Notes: generated by a model not told the origin, from the sequence alone. A stretch of 64,000 bases of DNA from Micromonospora marina (GCF_900091565.1 NZ_FMCV01000016.1:62001-126000), one strand, 5' to 3'. Counted from the first letter of the stretch, positions 33,215 to 42,465 are shown. A program made the numbers and translations.

Positions 33215-35262
33215 TGCAACCCCTGCTGATCGGTGATCGGCTCGACGAGCTGCGGGCCGCGCTCACCACCACCCACACCGCCCAGTGGCGGCGACTGTAC
33301 GAGCAGTGCGAGTGGTACCGCGGGCAGAGCCCGCCCACCGAGCACCCGACCGCCAGCATCACCTACTTCGGTCCGGCCGCGATGAACCTCGCCCTGGCCT
33401 ACCGCCTCACCGGGCAGCCCGGCTACCTGGCCGAGGCCCGACGGTGGATCAGCATCGCCGTGTCCTTCCCGCACTGGGGCAAGGCGAAGCTGCCCGACCA
33501 CGACCTCGACGCCGGCTGGCTGCTGCACGGGCTGTCCCTGGCGTACTCCTGGCTCCGCGACGACCTGCCCGGCGACGAGGCCGACGCGCTGCGCGCCAAG
33601 CTGCTGCTCCAGGGCGAGCGGATGTACGACTTCGCGGTGCAGACCGAGGGAACCTGGTGGTCGTCGAGCTACTGGCAGAACCACAACTGGATCTGCTACA
33701 CGGGGCTGGCCGCCGCCGGCTACGTCCTCGACCAGCCGCAGTGGAGTGACCGGGCCCGCGACAACCTCGGCACCGTGCTGGACCTGATGCCCGCGGACGG
33801 GTCGGACTCCGAGGGCGTCGTCTACTGGCGGTACGGTGTGCCGTGGCTGGCCATCCACCTCGACCTGCTCCAGCACGCCGAGGGCATCGACTGGTGGGAG
33901 CGTGGCGGCTTCCTGCGCCACACCTTCGAATGGCGGCTGCACCAGTGCGCTCCCGGGTTCGAGGAGAACGTCGACCACGGTGACTGCCACGACCGCCGAT
34001 CCGGGCACAGCGTGGCGCTCTACCACAAGCTCGCCGCCGCCTACCGGGACGGCCGGGCCCGCTGGCTCGCCGACCACGTCGCCGAACGGCACTACTGGCG
34101 GGAGGCATACGCCTCCGGAGTGCGGCCGGGGGTGATGCCCGAGGCCGGCTACGAACTGCTCTGGTACGACCCGCAGGTACCCGTCGTCGACCCGGCGGAC
34201 ACGGTGCCGACCACCGCACACTTCCCCGACCTAGGCCAGGTGACCGCCCGTACCGGTTGGCACGACGGCGCGGCCTTCGTCAGCTTCAAGTCGGCACCCG
34301 GCGGCGGGCACACCGCATGGGAGACCGCCGACCGGTTCCGCCGCGACAAGGGCTGGGAAACCCTCAACGCCGGGCACCACCACCCCGACGCCGGATCGTT
34401 CGTGTTCGGTGTCCACGGCGCGTTCCTCGCCGTGGACGACGGCTACTGCAACCGTAAGCGGGCCGCCCACCACAACCTCGTCCTCGTCGACGGGCAGGGC
34501 TGGGCCGGCGAGGACCGCTACCACGTCTACAAGGACCTGCCGTACGAGCGGCAGGCCCGGCTGCGCGACGTGCTCGCCGACGGTGGCCTGGTGCACGCGA
34601 CAGCCGAGTCGGGCGCGATGTTCGATCCGGCCCTCGGCGTCCGGCGCGTCGACCGGACACTGGTCTTCACCCCGTCCGGCCGGCTGGTGATCCTCGACGA
34701 CCTCGCCGCCGAGCAGCCGCGGGAGTGGACGTTCCTGCTGCACTCGGACTGGCCGGCCGAGTTCGTCGACGGCGACGTCGTGTTGCGCTCCGGCCCGGCG
34801 CAGGCCCAGGTGCGCCGGTTCGCCCCGGACGACGCCACGGTCAGCCAGGGCACGACCGAGATCGAGGCCAACCCCACCGCCAGCACCCCGAGCCTGCGGA
34901 TCGTCCGTACGCTGCACACCGTCCGCGTCCGGGTCGCACCCACGCCGCGCAGCCAGATCCTGACCACCATCGAGCCGACCTCCGCGCTGGCCCCGACACC
35001 GGCCACCGCCGAGACCGCCGACTGCGCCGCGGGGACCGGGATCCGGTTCGGTGGCGGTGAGACGGTCCTGCTCGCCCCGACGACACGACGGATCGAGGGC
35101 GAGGGCGTACGGGCCGACGCCGCTGCCGTGATCCTGGTGCCGGCGACCGACGATCACCCCGCGCGGGTGGGCGTGGTCGGTGCCACCCACGTCGAACTGG
35201 CCGGCCGGGTCCTGCTGGACGGCGCGGAGCCGGTGACCCGGGTGCTGCCGTGGCCAGCCTGA
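33214..35262 (+). CDS. Second heparinase II/III-family polysaccharide lyase
   Basis: Larger relative, 682 residues, no signal peptide. The helical N-terminal domain contains WWSSSYWQNHNWICYTG, and the beta-sheet domain starts near 350 with ETLNAGHHHPDAGSFVFG, which carries the conserved histidines. A C-terminal beta domain follows. Its ATG shares one base with the preceding stop (TGATG), so the two lyases are coupled. It probably cleaves a different linkage or chain end from the first enzyme, perhaps M- versus G-containing oligomers or another uronate polymer. That division of labour is inference. Confidence 0.85.
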   Translation: MQPLLIGDRLDELRAALTTTHTAQWRRLYEQCEWYRGQSPPTEHPTASITYFGPAAMNLALAYRLTGQPGYLAEARRWISIAVSFPHWGKAKLPDHDLDAGWLLHGLSLAYSWLRDDLPGDEADALRAKLLLQGERMYDFAVQTEGTWWSSSYWQNHNWICYTGLAAAGYVLDQPQWSDRARDNLGTVLDLMPADGSDSEGVVYWRYGVPWLAIHLDLLQHAEGIDWWERGGFLRHTFEWRLHQCAPGFEENVDHGDCHDRRSGHSVALYHKLAAAYRDGRARWLADHVAERHYWREAYASGVRPGVMPEAGYELLWYDPQVPVVDPADTVPTTAHFPDLGQVTARTGWHDGAAFVSFKSAPGGGHTAWETADRFRRDKGWETLNAGHHHPDAGSFVFGVHGAFLAVDDGYCNRKRAAHHNLVLVDGQGWAGEDRYHVYKDLPYERQARLRDVLADGGLVHATAESGAMFDPALGVRRVDRTLVFTPSGRLVILDDLAAEQPREWTFLLHSDWPAEFVDGDVVLRSGPAQAQVRRFAPDDATVSQGTTEIEANPTASTPSLRIVRTLHTVRVRVAPTPRSQILTTIEPTSALAPTPATAETADCAAGTGIRFGGGETVLLAPTTRRIEGEGVRADAAAVILVPATDDHPARVGVVGATHVELAGRVLLDGAEPVTRVLPWPA

Positions 35263-35936
35263 CCGCCGGAACGCGCATCAGCCGGTCCGCCCCGGACCGG
35301 CGTCATCCGGTCGGAGAACGGCAGACCGGCTGGGAGGGCGCCGCCCTGCGGATGCTGGAGTTCGTCGCGTACCCGGCGCTGGCCGGCTGCGCCCTTCTCC
35401 TGCTCTGCCTGGGCGTGGTGACCTGGCTGCCGGCGCTGGCCGCCGCCGCGTACGCCCTGCGACAGTGGCGCGACGACGGGCGGCCCCGGCCCTTCCTCGA
35501 CACGCTGGAAGCCTTCGGACGCTACTGGCGGCGGCTGTGGCGACACGCGCTGCTGTCGACCGTCGCCGGACTTGTGCTGGTGGCCAACGTCGTCTTCCTC
35601 ACCACCCGCCCCGGCGTCGCCGCCCTCGCCCTGCTGGCCCTCCAGATCGGGCTCGTGCTGGCGTCGGTGCCGTACCACCTGGCGCTGGCGGTGACCGCCG
35701 CCCGCGACCCGGGCGGCGACGTGCGGCGCTGGTGCCGGGGCGCTCTGCTGTTCGCCTTCGCCGCGCCCCGCCGGGGCCTGGCGCTGCTCGCCGTGGCGAT
35801 CGCAGCGCCGGTGCTGACCGCCCCGCTGGCGGTCGGCCCGCTGCTCCTCGGCGGCACCCTCCCACTGCTGGTCGGCCTGTGGCTCGCCGACCGTCCACAC
35901 CCCTGCACCCCGCCCGACCGGAAGAGGAAGCCATGA
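35250..35936 (+). CDS. YesL-like (DUF624) membrane protein
   Basis: Small integral membrane protein of 228 residues with about five hydrophobic segments and the stretch LEAFGRYWRRLWRHAL. The layout matches the DUF624/YesL family, which accompanies carbohydrate importers and lyase genes in many bacteria but has no firmly known function. It begins with GTG 35250, overlapping the upstream lyase gene by 13 bases. Possibly it helps assembly or activity of the ABC importer. Confidence 0.75.
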   Translation: MASLTAGTRISRSAPDRRHPVGERQTGWEGAALRMLEFVAYPALAGCALLLLCLGVVTWLPALAAAAYALRQWRDDGRPRPFLDTLEAFGRYWRRLWRHALLSTVAGLVLVANVVFLTTRPGVAALALLALQIGLVLASVPYHLALAVTAARDPGGDVRRWCRGALLFAFAAPRRGLALLAVAIAAPVLTAPLAVGPLLLGGTLPLLVGLWLADRPHPCTPPDRKRKP

Positions 35937-35992
35937 CGACACCACCTACCAGCACCGCCCTCGCGCCGGCCGCTTCGTGCGGGAGCAGGTGA
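35933..35992 (+). CDS. 19-residue bridging micro-ORF
   Basis: ATG 35933 overlaps the YesL stop (ATGA) and its own TGA (35990-35992) overlaps the ATG of the aldolase gene (TGATG). GAAGAGGAAG lies just upstream as a ribosome site. It encodes MTTPPTSTALAPAASCGSR, with no recognisable domain. It would let ribosomes pass by termination-reinitiation from the membrane-protein gene to the aldolase. It may be a pure coupling device rather than a functional peptide. Confidence 0.5.
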   Translation: MTTPPTSTALAPAASCGSR

Positions 35993-36654
35993 TGGCGGGG
36001 CCCGTGACCGCGGCGGCGGGCACCACCGTCCTGGACGTCGTCGCCGGAGACCGTCTCCTGCCGGTGGTCGTGCTCGACGACGTCGAGGCCGCACCGCCGC
36101 TCGGCGCGGCCCTGAAGGCGGGCGGCCTCCGCACGGTCGAGGTGACCCTGCGCACCCGGACGGCCGTCGCCGCGATCCGAGCGCTGGCCGACCACACCGA
36201 CCTGGTGGTCGGCGCGGGTACGGTCACCACCGTCGACCAGGTCGAGCAGGTGATCGACGCCGGCGCCCGGTTCGTCGTCTGCCCCGGCTTCTCCGCAGCC
36301 GTGGTGCGGCGATGTCAGGAACACGGCGTGCCGGTCATTCCCGGCGTCGCCACCCCCACCGAGATCCAGACGGCCCTCGACGCCGGACTCTCGGTGCTAA
36401 AGTTCTTCCCCGCCGAGCAACTCGGCGGCCTTCCGATGCTCAAGGCGCTGGCCGCACCGTACCCCGGCCTGCGTTTCGTCCCCACCGGCGGAATCACCAC
36501 CGCCAACCTCCGCGGCTACCTCGACCATCCCTCGGTGCTCGCTGTCGGGGGCACCTGGATGGTCGCCGCCGGGCTGCTCGCCGCCGGCCGGTGGGACGAC
36601 GTGACGACGCTGACCGCCGCGGCCCTGGCCGCCGCCCGAGAAGGTGACCGATGA
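35992..36654 (+). CDS. eda: KDPG/KHG aldolase
   Basis: Class I aldolase of about 220 residues that splits 2-keto-3-deoxy-6-phosphogluconate into pyruvate and glyceraldehyde-3-phosphate. The catalytic Glu50 is in EVTLRT, Schiff-base Lys137 in KFFPAE, and GAGTV and PTGGI form the phosphate and substrate loops. ATG 35992 is chosen because it is coupled to the micro-ORF; GTG 35977 is an in-frame alternative. This is the last step of the uronate route encoded here. Confidence 0.93.
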   Translation: MAGPVTAAAGTTVLDVVAGDRLLPVVVLDDVEAAPPLGAALKAGGLRTVEVTLRTRTAVAAIRALADHTDLVVGAGTVTTVDQVEQVIDAGARFVVCPGFSAAVVRRCQEHGVPVIPGVATPTEIQTALDAGLSVLKFFPAEQLGGLPMLKALAAPYPGLRFVPTGGITTANLRGYLDHPSVLAVGGTWMVAAGLLAAGRWDDVTTLTAAALAAAREGDR

Positions 36655-37751
36655 AGCTGAACGTCCGCCCCGCCGCAGAGTGCCGCTACGACCTGGTGTC
36701 CCTCGGTGAGGTGATGCTGCGCCTCGACCCCGGGGAGGGCCGGGTACGCACCGCCCGTACCTTCCGGGTCTGGGAGGGCGGCGGCGAGTACAACGTCGCG
36801 CGCGGGTTGCGCCGCTGCTTCGGCCTGCGCACCGCTGTCGTCACCGCCCTGGCCGACAACGAGGTCGGCCGGCTCGTCGAGGACCTGATGCTCCAGGGCG
36901 GAGTGGACACGTCCCTGGTGCGGTGGACGCCCTACGACGGGATCGGTCGCACCACCCGAAACGGGCTCAACTTCACCGAACGCGGCCACGGGGTACGCGG
37001 GGCGGTCGGCACGTCCGACCGGGGGCACACCGCCGCCAGCCAGCTCAGCCCGGACGCTGTCGACTGGGAGCACCTGTTCGGCACCCTCGGCGTGCGTTGG
37101 CTGCACACCGGCGGCATCTACGCCGGCCTGTCCGAGGTGGCCGCGGAGACCGCCGCGGTGGCGATGGCCGCCGCCCGCCGGCACGGAACGGTGATCTCGT
37201 ACGACCTCAACTACCGGCCGAGCCTGTGGCGTGATGTCGGTGGGCAGGAGCGCGCACGACACGTCAACCAGCGGCTGGCCCGGATGGTCGACGTCATGAT
37301 CGGCAATGAGGAGGACTTCACCGCCGCCCTCGGCTTCGAGGTGCCGGACACCGACGCGGACCTGTCCCACCTGGAGGTGGACAACTTCCAAAAGATGATC
37401 GACCAGGTCACCCGGGCGTACCCCAACTTCGCGGTGGTGGCGACCACGCTGCGCACCGTGCGGACCGCCACGGTCAACGACTGGGGAGCCATCGGCTGGT
37501 CCGCCGACACCGGCTTCGTGACCGCCCGGCACCGGCCGGGTCTGGAGATCCTCGACCGGGTCGGCGGCGGCGACAGCTTCGCCTCCGGCCTCATCTACGG
37601 GCTCATGGCACGCGGTGACCTGCGGGTGGGCGTCGAGTTCGGTGCCGCACACGGCGCGCTGGCGATGACCACACCGGGGGACACGTCGATGGCCAGTCTG
37701 CCGGAGGTCGAAGCACTGGCGGCCGGCTCCGGCGCCCGGGTACGCCGCTGA
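36651..37751 (+). CDS. kdgK: 2-keto-3-deoxygluconate kinase (PfkB family)
   Basis: Phosphorylates KDG to KDPG with ATP. The 366-residue PfkB/ribokinase-fold protein has the N-terminal GG motif (EGGGEYNVARGL) and the C-terminal DRVGGGDSFASGL with the catalytic Asp. The stretch SYDLNYRPSLW is typical of KDG kinases. The start ATG overlaps the aldolase stop by four bases. Together with the SDR and aldolase genes it completes conversion of DEH to central metabolites. Confidence 0.92.
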   Translation: MKLNVRPAAECRYDLVSLGEVMLRLDPGEGRVRTARTFRVWEGGGEYNVARGLRRCFGLRTAVVTALADNEVGRLVEDLMLQGGVDTSLVRWTPYDGIGRTTRNGLNFTERGHGVRGAVGTSDRGHTAASQLSPDAVDWEHLFGTLGVRWLHTGGIYAGLSEVAAETAAVAMAAARRHGTVISYDLNYRPSLWRDVGGQERARHVNQRLARMVDVMIGNEEDFTAALGFEVPDTDADLSHLEVDNFQKMIDQVTRAYPNFAVVATTLRTVRTATVNDWGAIGWSADTGFVTARHRPGLEILDRVGGGDSFASGLIYGLMARGDLRVGVEFGAAHGALAMTTPGDTSMASLPEVEALAAGSGARVRR

Positions 37752-37753
37752 GC

Positions 37754-39055
37754 GTGACCCGCCGCACCGGCACCGACCCCCGGCGTGCGGAGCCGACTCC
37801 CGCGCCGGGGGATGGCCGGCGTACGTGGTGGTCACCCGGTCTGCGGATCATGGTGGCCGACACCTTCCTCATGGGCCTCGGCTTCTACGCCCTGGTGCCG
37901 CTGCTGGCATACCACCTCCTGCACGACCTCGGCCTCAGCATCGCACTCACCGGGCTGCTCGCCGGCGTACGGTCGGCCAGCCAGCAGGGCATGATGCTCT
38001 GGTCCGGCATGCTCGCCGACCGGTTCGGTCACCGGCGCGCGATCTGCCTGGGCGTGCTTCTGCGCGCCGCCGGGTTCGCCGCGTTCGGCGTCGTCGACGC
38101 CGTGCCCGGGCTCGTGGTGGCCTCGGTCCTGGCCGGCCTCGGCGGCTCACTGTTCCACCCGGCCAGCTACGCCCTGTACGCCGAACTGACACCCGCGCCA
38201 CACCGCACCCGCGCCTACGCCGTGCGGGAGATGGCCAGCAACGCCGCCTTCGTTCTCGGACCGGCCCTCGGCGGCGTCCTGGCCGCCACAAACTTTCCCG
38301 CCCTGTGCTTCGTCGCGGCCGGCCTGTTCGTGCTCGCCGGGGCGATCACCTGGCTGGGGCTGCGCCCGGACCGCGCCAACGCCGGCACCTCGGACCGGAT
38401 GTCGTCCCTGCACCGGCTGCGTACGGTCGCCCGGGACCGCCAGTTCCGCCGGTTCGTCCTGGTCAGCGCCGCCGCGTGGGCGCTGTTCAGCCAGCTCTAC
38501 CTGGCGGTGCCGGTCCGCGTGGGGCAGGTCCTACCGGGAACGACGTCACTGGGACTCGTCTACAGCGTCGCGGCGATCGTCATGGTCGTGGCGACCGTTC
38601 CGCTGACCCGGCTCGCCGAACGGTATCTCCGTACCGGTCAGACGCTCGCCGCGGGCACGGGCGCGCTCGCCGTCGGCCTGTGGCTGCTGGGCGTGCTGCC
38701 GGGGCCGGCCGGGGTGGTCACCGGTGTCGTCGTGTTCACCCTGGGACAGGTCCTGCTACTGCCCACCCTGAACGGCACCGTCTCGCGACTTGCCCCGGCG
38801 GGTGCGGTGGCGTCGTACTTCGGTGCCAACGGTCTGGTGCTGTCGCTCGGTGGGCTGGTCGGCAACCTCGGCGGCGGGTGGCTGCTCGACCTCGGCGGCG
38901 GTCTCGCGCAGTGGGTGCCGTGGACTGTCTTCGCCGCGTGGGGCCTGGCAACCGCAGGCGTGTACCTGCTCGTGCTGCGCGCGCCCGAACCCGTCGAGGC
39001 AGCCGCGTCGCCGGTCGGACGCACCGCTGAGGCGGCTTCAGACCAACGCGGGTGA
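37754..39055 (+). CDS. MFS transporter
   Basis: Major facilitator of 433 residues with 12 predicted helices. The loop 2-3 motif SGMLADRFGHRRA is present. The general wording (MGLGFYALVPLLAYHL) recalls MdtH/YdeR-like drug-exporter relatives more than sugar importers. The GTG start is two bases after the kinase stop, so it belongs to the same operon. It could import monouronate or expel a toxic keto-sugar intermediate; the substrate is not readable. Confidence 0.88.
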   Translation: MTRRTGTDPRRAEPTPAPGDGRRTWWSPGLRIMVADTFLMGLGFYALVPLLAYHLLHDLGLSIALTGLLAGVRSASQQGMMLWSGMLADRFGHRRAICLGVLLRAAGFAAFGVVDAVPGLVVASVLAGLGGSLFHPASYALYAELTPAPHRTRAYAVREMASNAAFVLGPALGGVLAATNFPALCFVAAGLFVLAGAITWLGLRPDRANAGTSDRMSSLHRLRTVARDRQFRRFVLVSAAAWALFSQLYLAVPVRVGQVLPGTTSLGLVYSVAAIVMVVATVPLTRLAERYLRTGQTLAAGTGALAVGLWLLGVLPGPAGVVTGVVVFTLGQVLLLPTLNGTVSRLAPAGAVASYFGANGLVLSLGGLVGNLGGGWLLDLGGGLAQWVPWTVFAAWGLATAGVYLLVLRAPEPVEAAASPVGRTAEAASDQRG

Positions 39056-39111
39056 CAGTCTGCTCGTCGGGTTCGGGCCGCGGGCGGTGCCCCGCCGCCC
39101 CGGCCTGTCGA

Positions 39112-39600
39112 TCAGTCTGAGGCGAGGATCGCGTACAGGTCCGAGTCACGCCAACCGTCGCGAACGAACGCGGTGCCGCGCATCCGTCCCTCGTAGCGCA
39201 TGCCGATCTTGAGGAGCACGGCGGCCGAGGCCACGTTGCGTGGATCGCAGGTGGCGAAGACGCGGTGGCGCCCGTGGTCCTCGAAGCCCATCCGCACCAG
39301 CTCCCGCGCCGCGGCGGTAGCTATTCCCTGCCCCCACCGTCGTGGATGCACCACGTACGCGATCTCACCGGTGCTGCGGCCGCGCAGCCTGAGTTCGGCG
39401 CTGCCCACCAGTTCACCGTCGACGAGCACCCCGAAGACCAGCCGCTCGGGCCGCGCCGCCACCGCTTCCCGCACGTATGCCTGCGTCTGCTCGTACGTGT
39501 TGGGACCCCACACCTGGTAGCGGCACGCCTCCGGCAGACACGCCCAGCGGTGCACGGCGGCGGTGTCGTCGAGCGTGAGCGGGCGAAGGGCGAGCGTCAC
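39112..39600 (-). CDS. GNAT-family N-acetyltransferase (RimJ/RimL-like)
   Basis: About 162 residues with the acetyl-CoA-binding motif RRWGQGIATAAARELVRMGF and a C-terminal NVASAAVLLKIGMRYEG typical of RimJ/RimL-type enzymes. The acceptor is unknown, possibly a protein N-terminus or a small molecule. I prefer GTG 39600 (family begins TLALRPL) because TATCAT at 39612-39607 lies six bases upstream with no ribosome site, which fits a leaderless message. ATG 39630 would add ten residues. It is divergent from LAL regulator 3. Confidence 0.85.
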   Translation of the reverse strand: MTLALRPLTLDDTAAVHRWACLPEACRYQVWGPNTYEQTQAYVREAVAARPERLVFGVLVDGELVGSAELRLRGRSTGEIAYVVHPRRWGQGIATAAARELVRMGFEDHGRHRVFATCDPRNVASAAVLLKIGMRYEGRMRGTAFVRDGWRDSDLYAILASD

Positions 39601-39606
39601 GGCACC

Positions 39607-39612
39607 ATGATA
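39607..39612 (-). promoter_or_regulatory. -10 element for leaderless GNAT gene
   Basis: TATCAT on the minus strand, six bases before GTG 39600, so transcription and translation may start at the same base. No clear -35 was seen. Confidence 0.5.
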
Positions 39613-39668
39613 GACCCGGACGGTGTTCATGATCTCGTGGTCGGGACGCCGAGGACCGTCTGGCGTCG

Positions 39669-39674
39669 TACTGT
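39669..39674 (+). promoter_or_regulatory. -10 element for leaderless LAL gene
   Basis: TACTGT lies six bases before ATG 39681, mirroring the arrangement of the divergent GNAT gene. No Shine-Dalgarno precedes the ATG. Confidence 0.5.
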
Positions 39675-39680
39675 GTGCGG

Positions 39681-42461
39681 ATGGCAGGGCAGACGCCTCT
39701 GGTGGGCCGCCGGTCGGAACTGCGGAAACTGCTCGACCTCGTGCGGGCGGCTCCGGCGGTGGTGCGCGTCGAGGGAGAAGCCGGGGTGGGGAAGACGCGG
39801 CTGTTGCAGGAACTGCGTACGCAGCCGGGCTTGCACGGTCGCACCTGGCTCACCGGGTCCGGGCAGCCGCTGCGGGAGCCGCTTCCGCTGGCACCGGTGA
39901 TCGATGCCGTCCTGTCCGGCGACGGTGCGCCGTGGAGCACCGATCCGGTGCTCGGGGCGCTGGTCCCGATGCTGCCCGAACTGGGGGCGCGGTTGCCGCC
40001 CGCGCTGCCGCCACTCGGTGACCTGCGGGCTGAACGCCACCGGGTGTACCGGGCGTTGCGCCATGCGTTGGCCGCCGCGGGTTCCGTCGTGCTGGTGCTG
40101 GACGACCTGCACTGGGTGGACGACGTGACCGCCGACTTTCTGCGCTTCCTCGCCGGGCATCTGCCCGCCGGGCTGTCGGTGGTGCTCGCCCGCCGGCCGG
40201 CGGCGGCCGATCTGCCGGGGGGCCGGCTCCGGCTCGAGCCGCTGGATCTCGACGAGACGGTCGAGATGGTCCGCGCGATGGTCCGTGACCGGCCGCCCGC
40301 ACGCGCCGCGGCGACGCTGCTGCGCCGCACCGGGGGAGTGCCGTTCGCGATCGAGGAGGTCGTCCGGGCGGCGGTGGAGCACGGCGCGTTGTGGGAAGGG
40401 CTCGACGGCGGACTGGTGCCGGACGGGTACGCCGAGGCGATCGCCCGGCGGTTGGAGCGCCTCGACGAGGTCTCCCGGCAGGTCATGTTCGCCGCCTGTG
40501 TGCTGGGTGCCCCGGTAGGCGGGGTCGACCTGCTCACCGTCGCCGGAGTGCCGCTCACCGACGGTGAGGGCGCGTTGGACAGGTTGATCGCTGCGGAGCT
40601 GCTGCGCGAGAGCGGTGGGAGGTACCACTGCCGCCACGAACTGGCAGAGCGGGCGGTGCTGCGGGCGATGGGCCCGGCCCGGGCTCAGCGGCTGCACCGG
40701 CGCGCGGCGGAGGTACTGCTCACAGCGGCCACGCCGCCGCACCGCCGGGTGGCCGACCATCTGCGCGCGGCCGGCGACACGACGGGCTGGCGGAAGTACG
40801 CGGAACTGGCGGCGGACCGGGCCGTCGAGGTCGGTGACACGGGCGGCGCGGTCGACCTGCTGAGCGATCTTCTCGCCGCCGCCGACGACCCGCGGGAACG
40901 GCACCGCCTCGCGGTGAAGCTGGGCCGGGTCGCGCTCGACGGCGTGGACGTGACCGCGACCGTGGCCCTGCTGCGTGACCTGCTCACCATCGCCGATCTG
41001 CCCCAGTCGATCCGCGGTGAACTGCGGTCGGAGCTGGGTCTGCTCCTGCTCAACCAGACGGGCAGTCCGACCGAGGGTTACCTCGAGCTCGCGCGGGCCG
41101 CGGCGGAGCTGCGCGGACCGCGGCCCGACCTGGCCGCGCGGGTGATGTCGTCACTGGCCAACGTGCACGCCGGGCAACAGCACATCGACGTCCACCTGCG
41201 ATGGTTGGCCGAGGCGGAGGGGCTGTCCGGCGCGATCACCGACGAACGGGCGCGGGTGGCCTTCCAGGTCAACCGGGTGACCACCCTGATGACCCGCGGC
41301 GAACCGGACGCCTGGCAGCAGGCCGCGTGGATCTTCGACGAGCCCGCCGACGCGGAGATCGGCAGACACTGCACCCGTGGATGTCTCAACCTGGCCGACG
41401 CCGCCGGATGGCTCGGTCACTACGACCGGGCCGCCCGCTTGCTGGAGCACGGGCGCGGACTGGACTCGACCTCCAGCTACGTGGTGGAGTTGCTCCAGGT
41501 CGCGTCGGTGCTGCTGGACTGGCTCGGGGGGCGGTGGACGGGGTTACGACCGCGCGCGGGGGAGATGGCCGTCCGCTACGCCTCGCTACCGCGTATCGCC
41601 GCGGAGTGTCGTCTGATCGCGGGGGCGTTGGCCGCCGAGCAGGGCGACGTCGCCGACGCGTTCCCCCTGCTGCGGATGGCGGTGGCGGACGGGCCGCCAC
41701 CGGTGGTGGCGACCGCGTACGCGCTGATCGCCGAACTGCGACACCGCAGGCAGGTCCGGTCCGGAGTGGTGAGCGGCATCGAAAGCGCGTTACGGGTCGT
41801 CCGGTCGACCGGCATGTGGGTGTGGGCGGCCGAGGTGACGCCGGTCGCGGTCGAGTTGTTGTGCGCGGTGGACCGGTACGCCGCCGCACGCGAGGCGATC
41901 GAGGAGCATCGGGCCGGGGTGCGCGGACTGGACTGCCCGGCCGCAGCCGGCGCGCTGGCGTTGTCCGAGGCGATGCTGGCGCACGAGCGCGGCGAGTGGG
42001 ACGCCGCCGAGGTGGGCTACCGGGAGGCCGCCCTGCTCGTCGGGGACCGGCCGCAGTGGCTGGCGCGGACCCTCCAACGGAGGGCGGAGGCCATGTTCGC
42101 CGTCGGGCACGACGGTGTCGAGCCGTTGCGCGACGCGGAGCGGTTGTTCACCGGGATGGGCGCGACGGTTCGTGCTCAACGGTGCCGAGACGCGCTGCGC
42201 GAGCGCCACGCGCTACCGGCGCCGAGGCGGGGGAGGCCGGGGTACGGGGAGAAGTTGTCTCCGCGTGAGCGGGAGGCCGCGCGGCTGGCGGCCCAGGGGC
42301 GGACCAACCGGCAGATCGCGTCCAGTCTCGGGGTGTCGGTACGCACGGTGGAGCAGCACGTCGCTCGTGCCCTGCACAAGCTTCGAGTGGGGTCGCGGAC
42401 GGAACTGGCGGCGGTGCTCGGGCCGTCCGAGGTGGATGGACCGAGCACCGCCGCGCCCTGA
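39681..42461 (+). CDS. LAL-family (LuxR-type) transcriptional regulator 3
   Basis: Third ATP-binding LuxR regulator of the window, about 926 residues. Walker A GEAGVGKT is at 32-39, a Walker B-like VVLVLDDLHWVDD near 137, then a long helical-repeat region. The C-terminal helix-turn-helix contains LSPREREAARLAAQGRTNRQI and SVRTVEQHVARALHKL. Its ATPase region is less like the tandem pair at 5523-11696 than they are to each other. It is convergent with the protease operon, only four bases apart. Its targets are unknown; the divergent GNAT gene and the proteases are candidates. Confidence 0.88.
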   Translation: MAGQTPLVGRRSELRKLLDLVRAAPAVVRVEGEAGVGKTRLLQELRTQPGLHGRTWLTGSGQPLREPLPLAPVIDAVLSGDGAPWSTDPVLGALVPMLPELGARLPPALPPLGDLRAERHRVYRALRHALAAAGSVVLVLDDLHWVDDVTADFLRFLAGHLPAGLSVVLARRPAAADLPGGRLRLEPLDLDETVEMVRAMVRDRPPARAAATLLRRTGGVPFAIEEVVRAAVEHGALWEGLDGGLVPDGYAEAIARRLERLDEVSRQVMFAACVLGAPVGGVDLLTVAGVPLTDGEGALDRLIAAELLRESGGRYHCRHELAERAVLRAMGPARAQRLHRRAAEVLLTAATPPHRRVADHLRAAGDTTGWRKYAELAADRAVEVGDTGGAVDLLSDLLAAADDPRERHRLAVKLGRVALDGVDVTATVALLRDLLTIADLPQSIRGELRSELGLLLLNQTGSPTEGYLELARAAAELRGPRPDLAARVMSSLANVHAGQQHIDVHLRWLAEAEGLSGAITDERARVAFQVNRVTTLMTRGEPDAWQQAAWIFDEPADAEIGRHCTRGCLNLADAAGWLGHYDRAARLLEHGRGLDSTSSYVVELLQVASVLLDWLGGRWTGLRPRAGEMAVRYASLPRIAAECRLIAGALAAEQGDVADAFPLLRMAVADGPPPVVATAYALIAELRHRRQVRSGVVSGIESALRVVRSTGMWVWAAEVTPVAVELLCAVDRYAAAREAIEEHRAGVRGLDCPAAAGALALSEAMLAHERGEWDAAEVGYREAALLVGDRPQWLARTLQRRAEAMFAVGHDGVEPLRDAERLFTGMGATVRAQRCRDALRERHALPAPRRGRPGYGEKLSPREREAARLAAQGRTNRQIASSLGVSVRTVEQHVARALHKLRVGSRTELAAVLGPSEVDGPSTAAP

Positions 42462-42465
42462 GCCG

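Noticed and set aside
39605..39630. ATG 39630 as start of the GNAT gene
   Set aside because: The family starts at the GTG 30 bases later, and a -10-like hexamer lies between the two codons.
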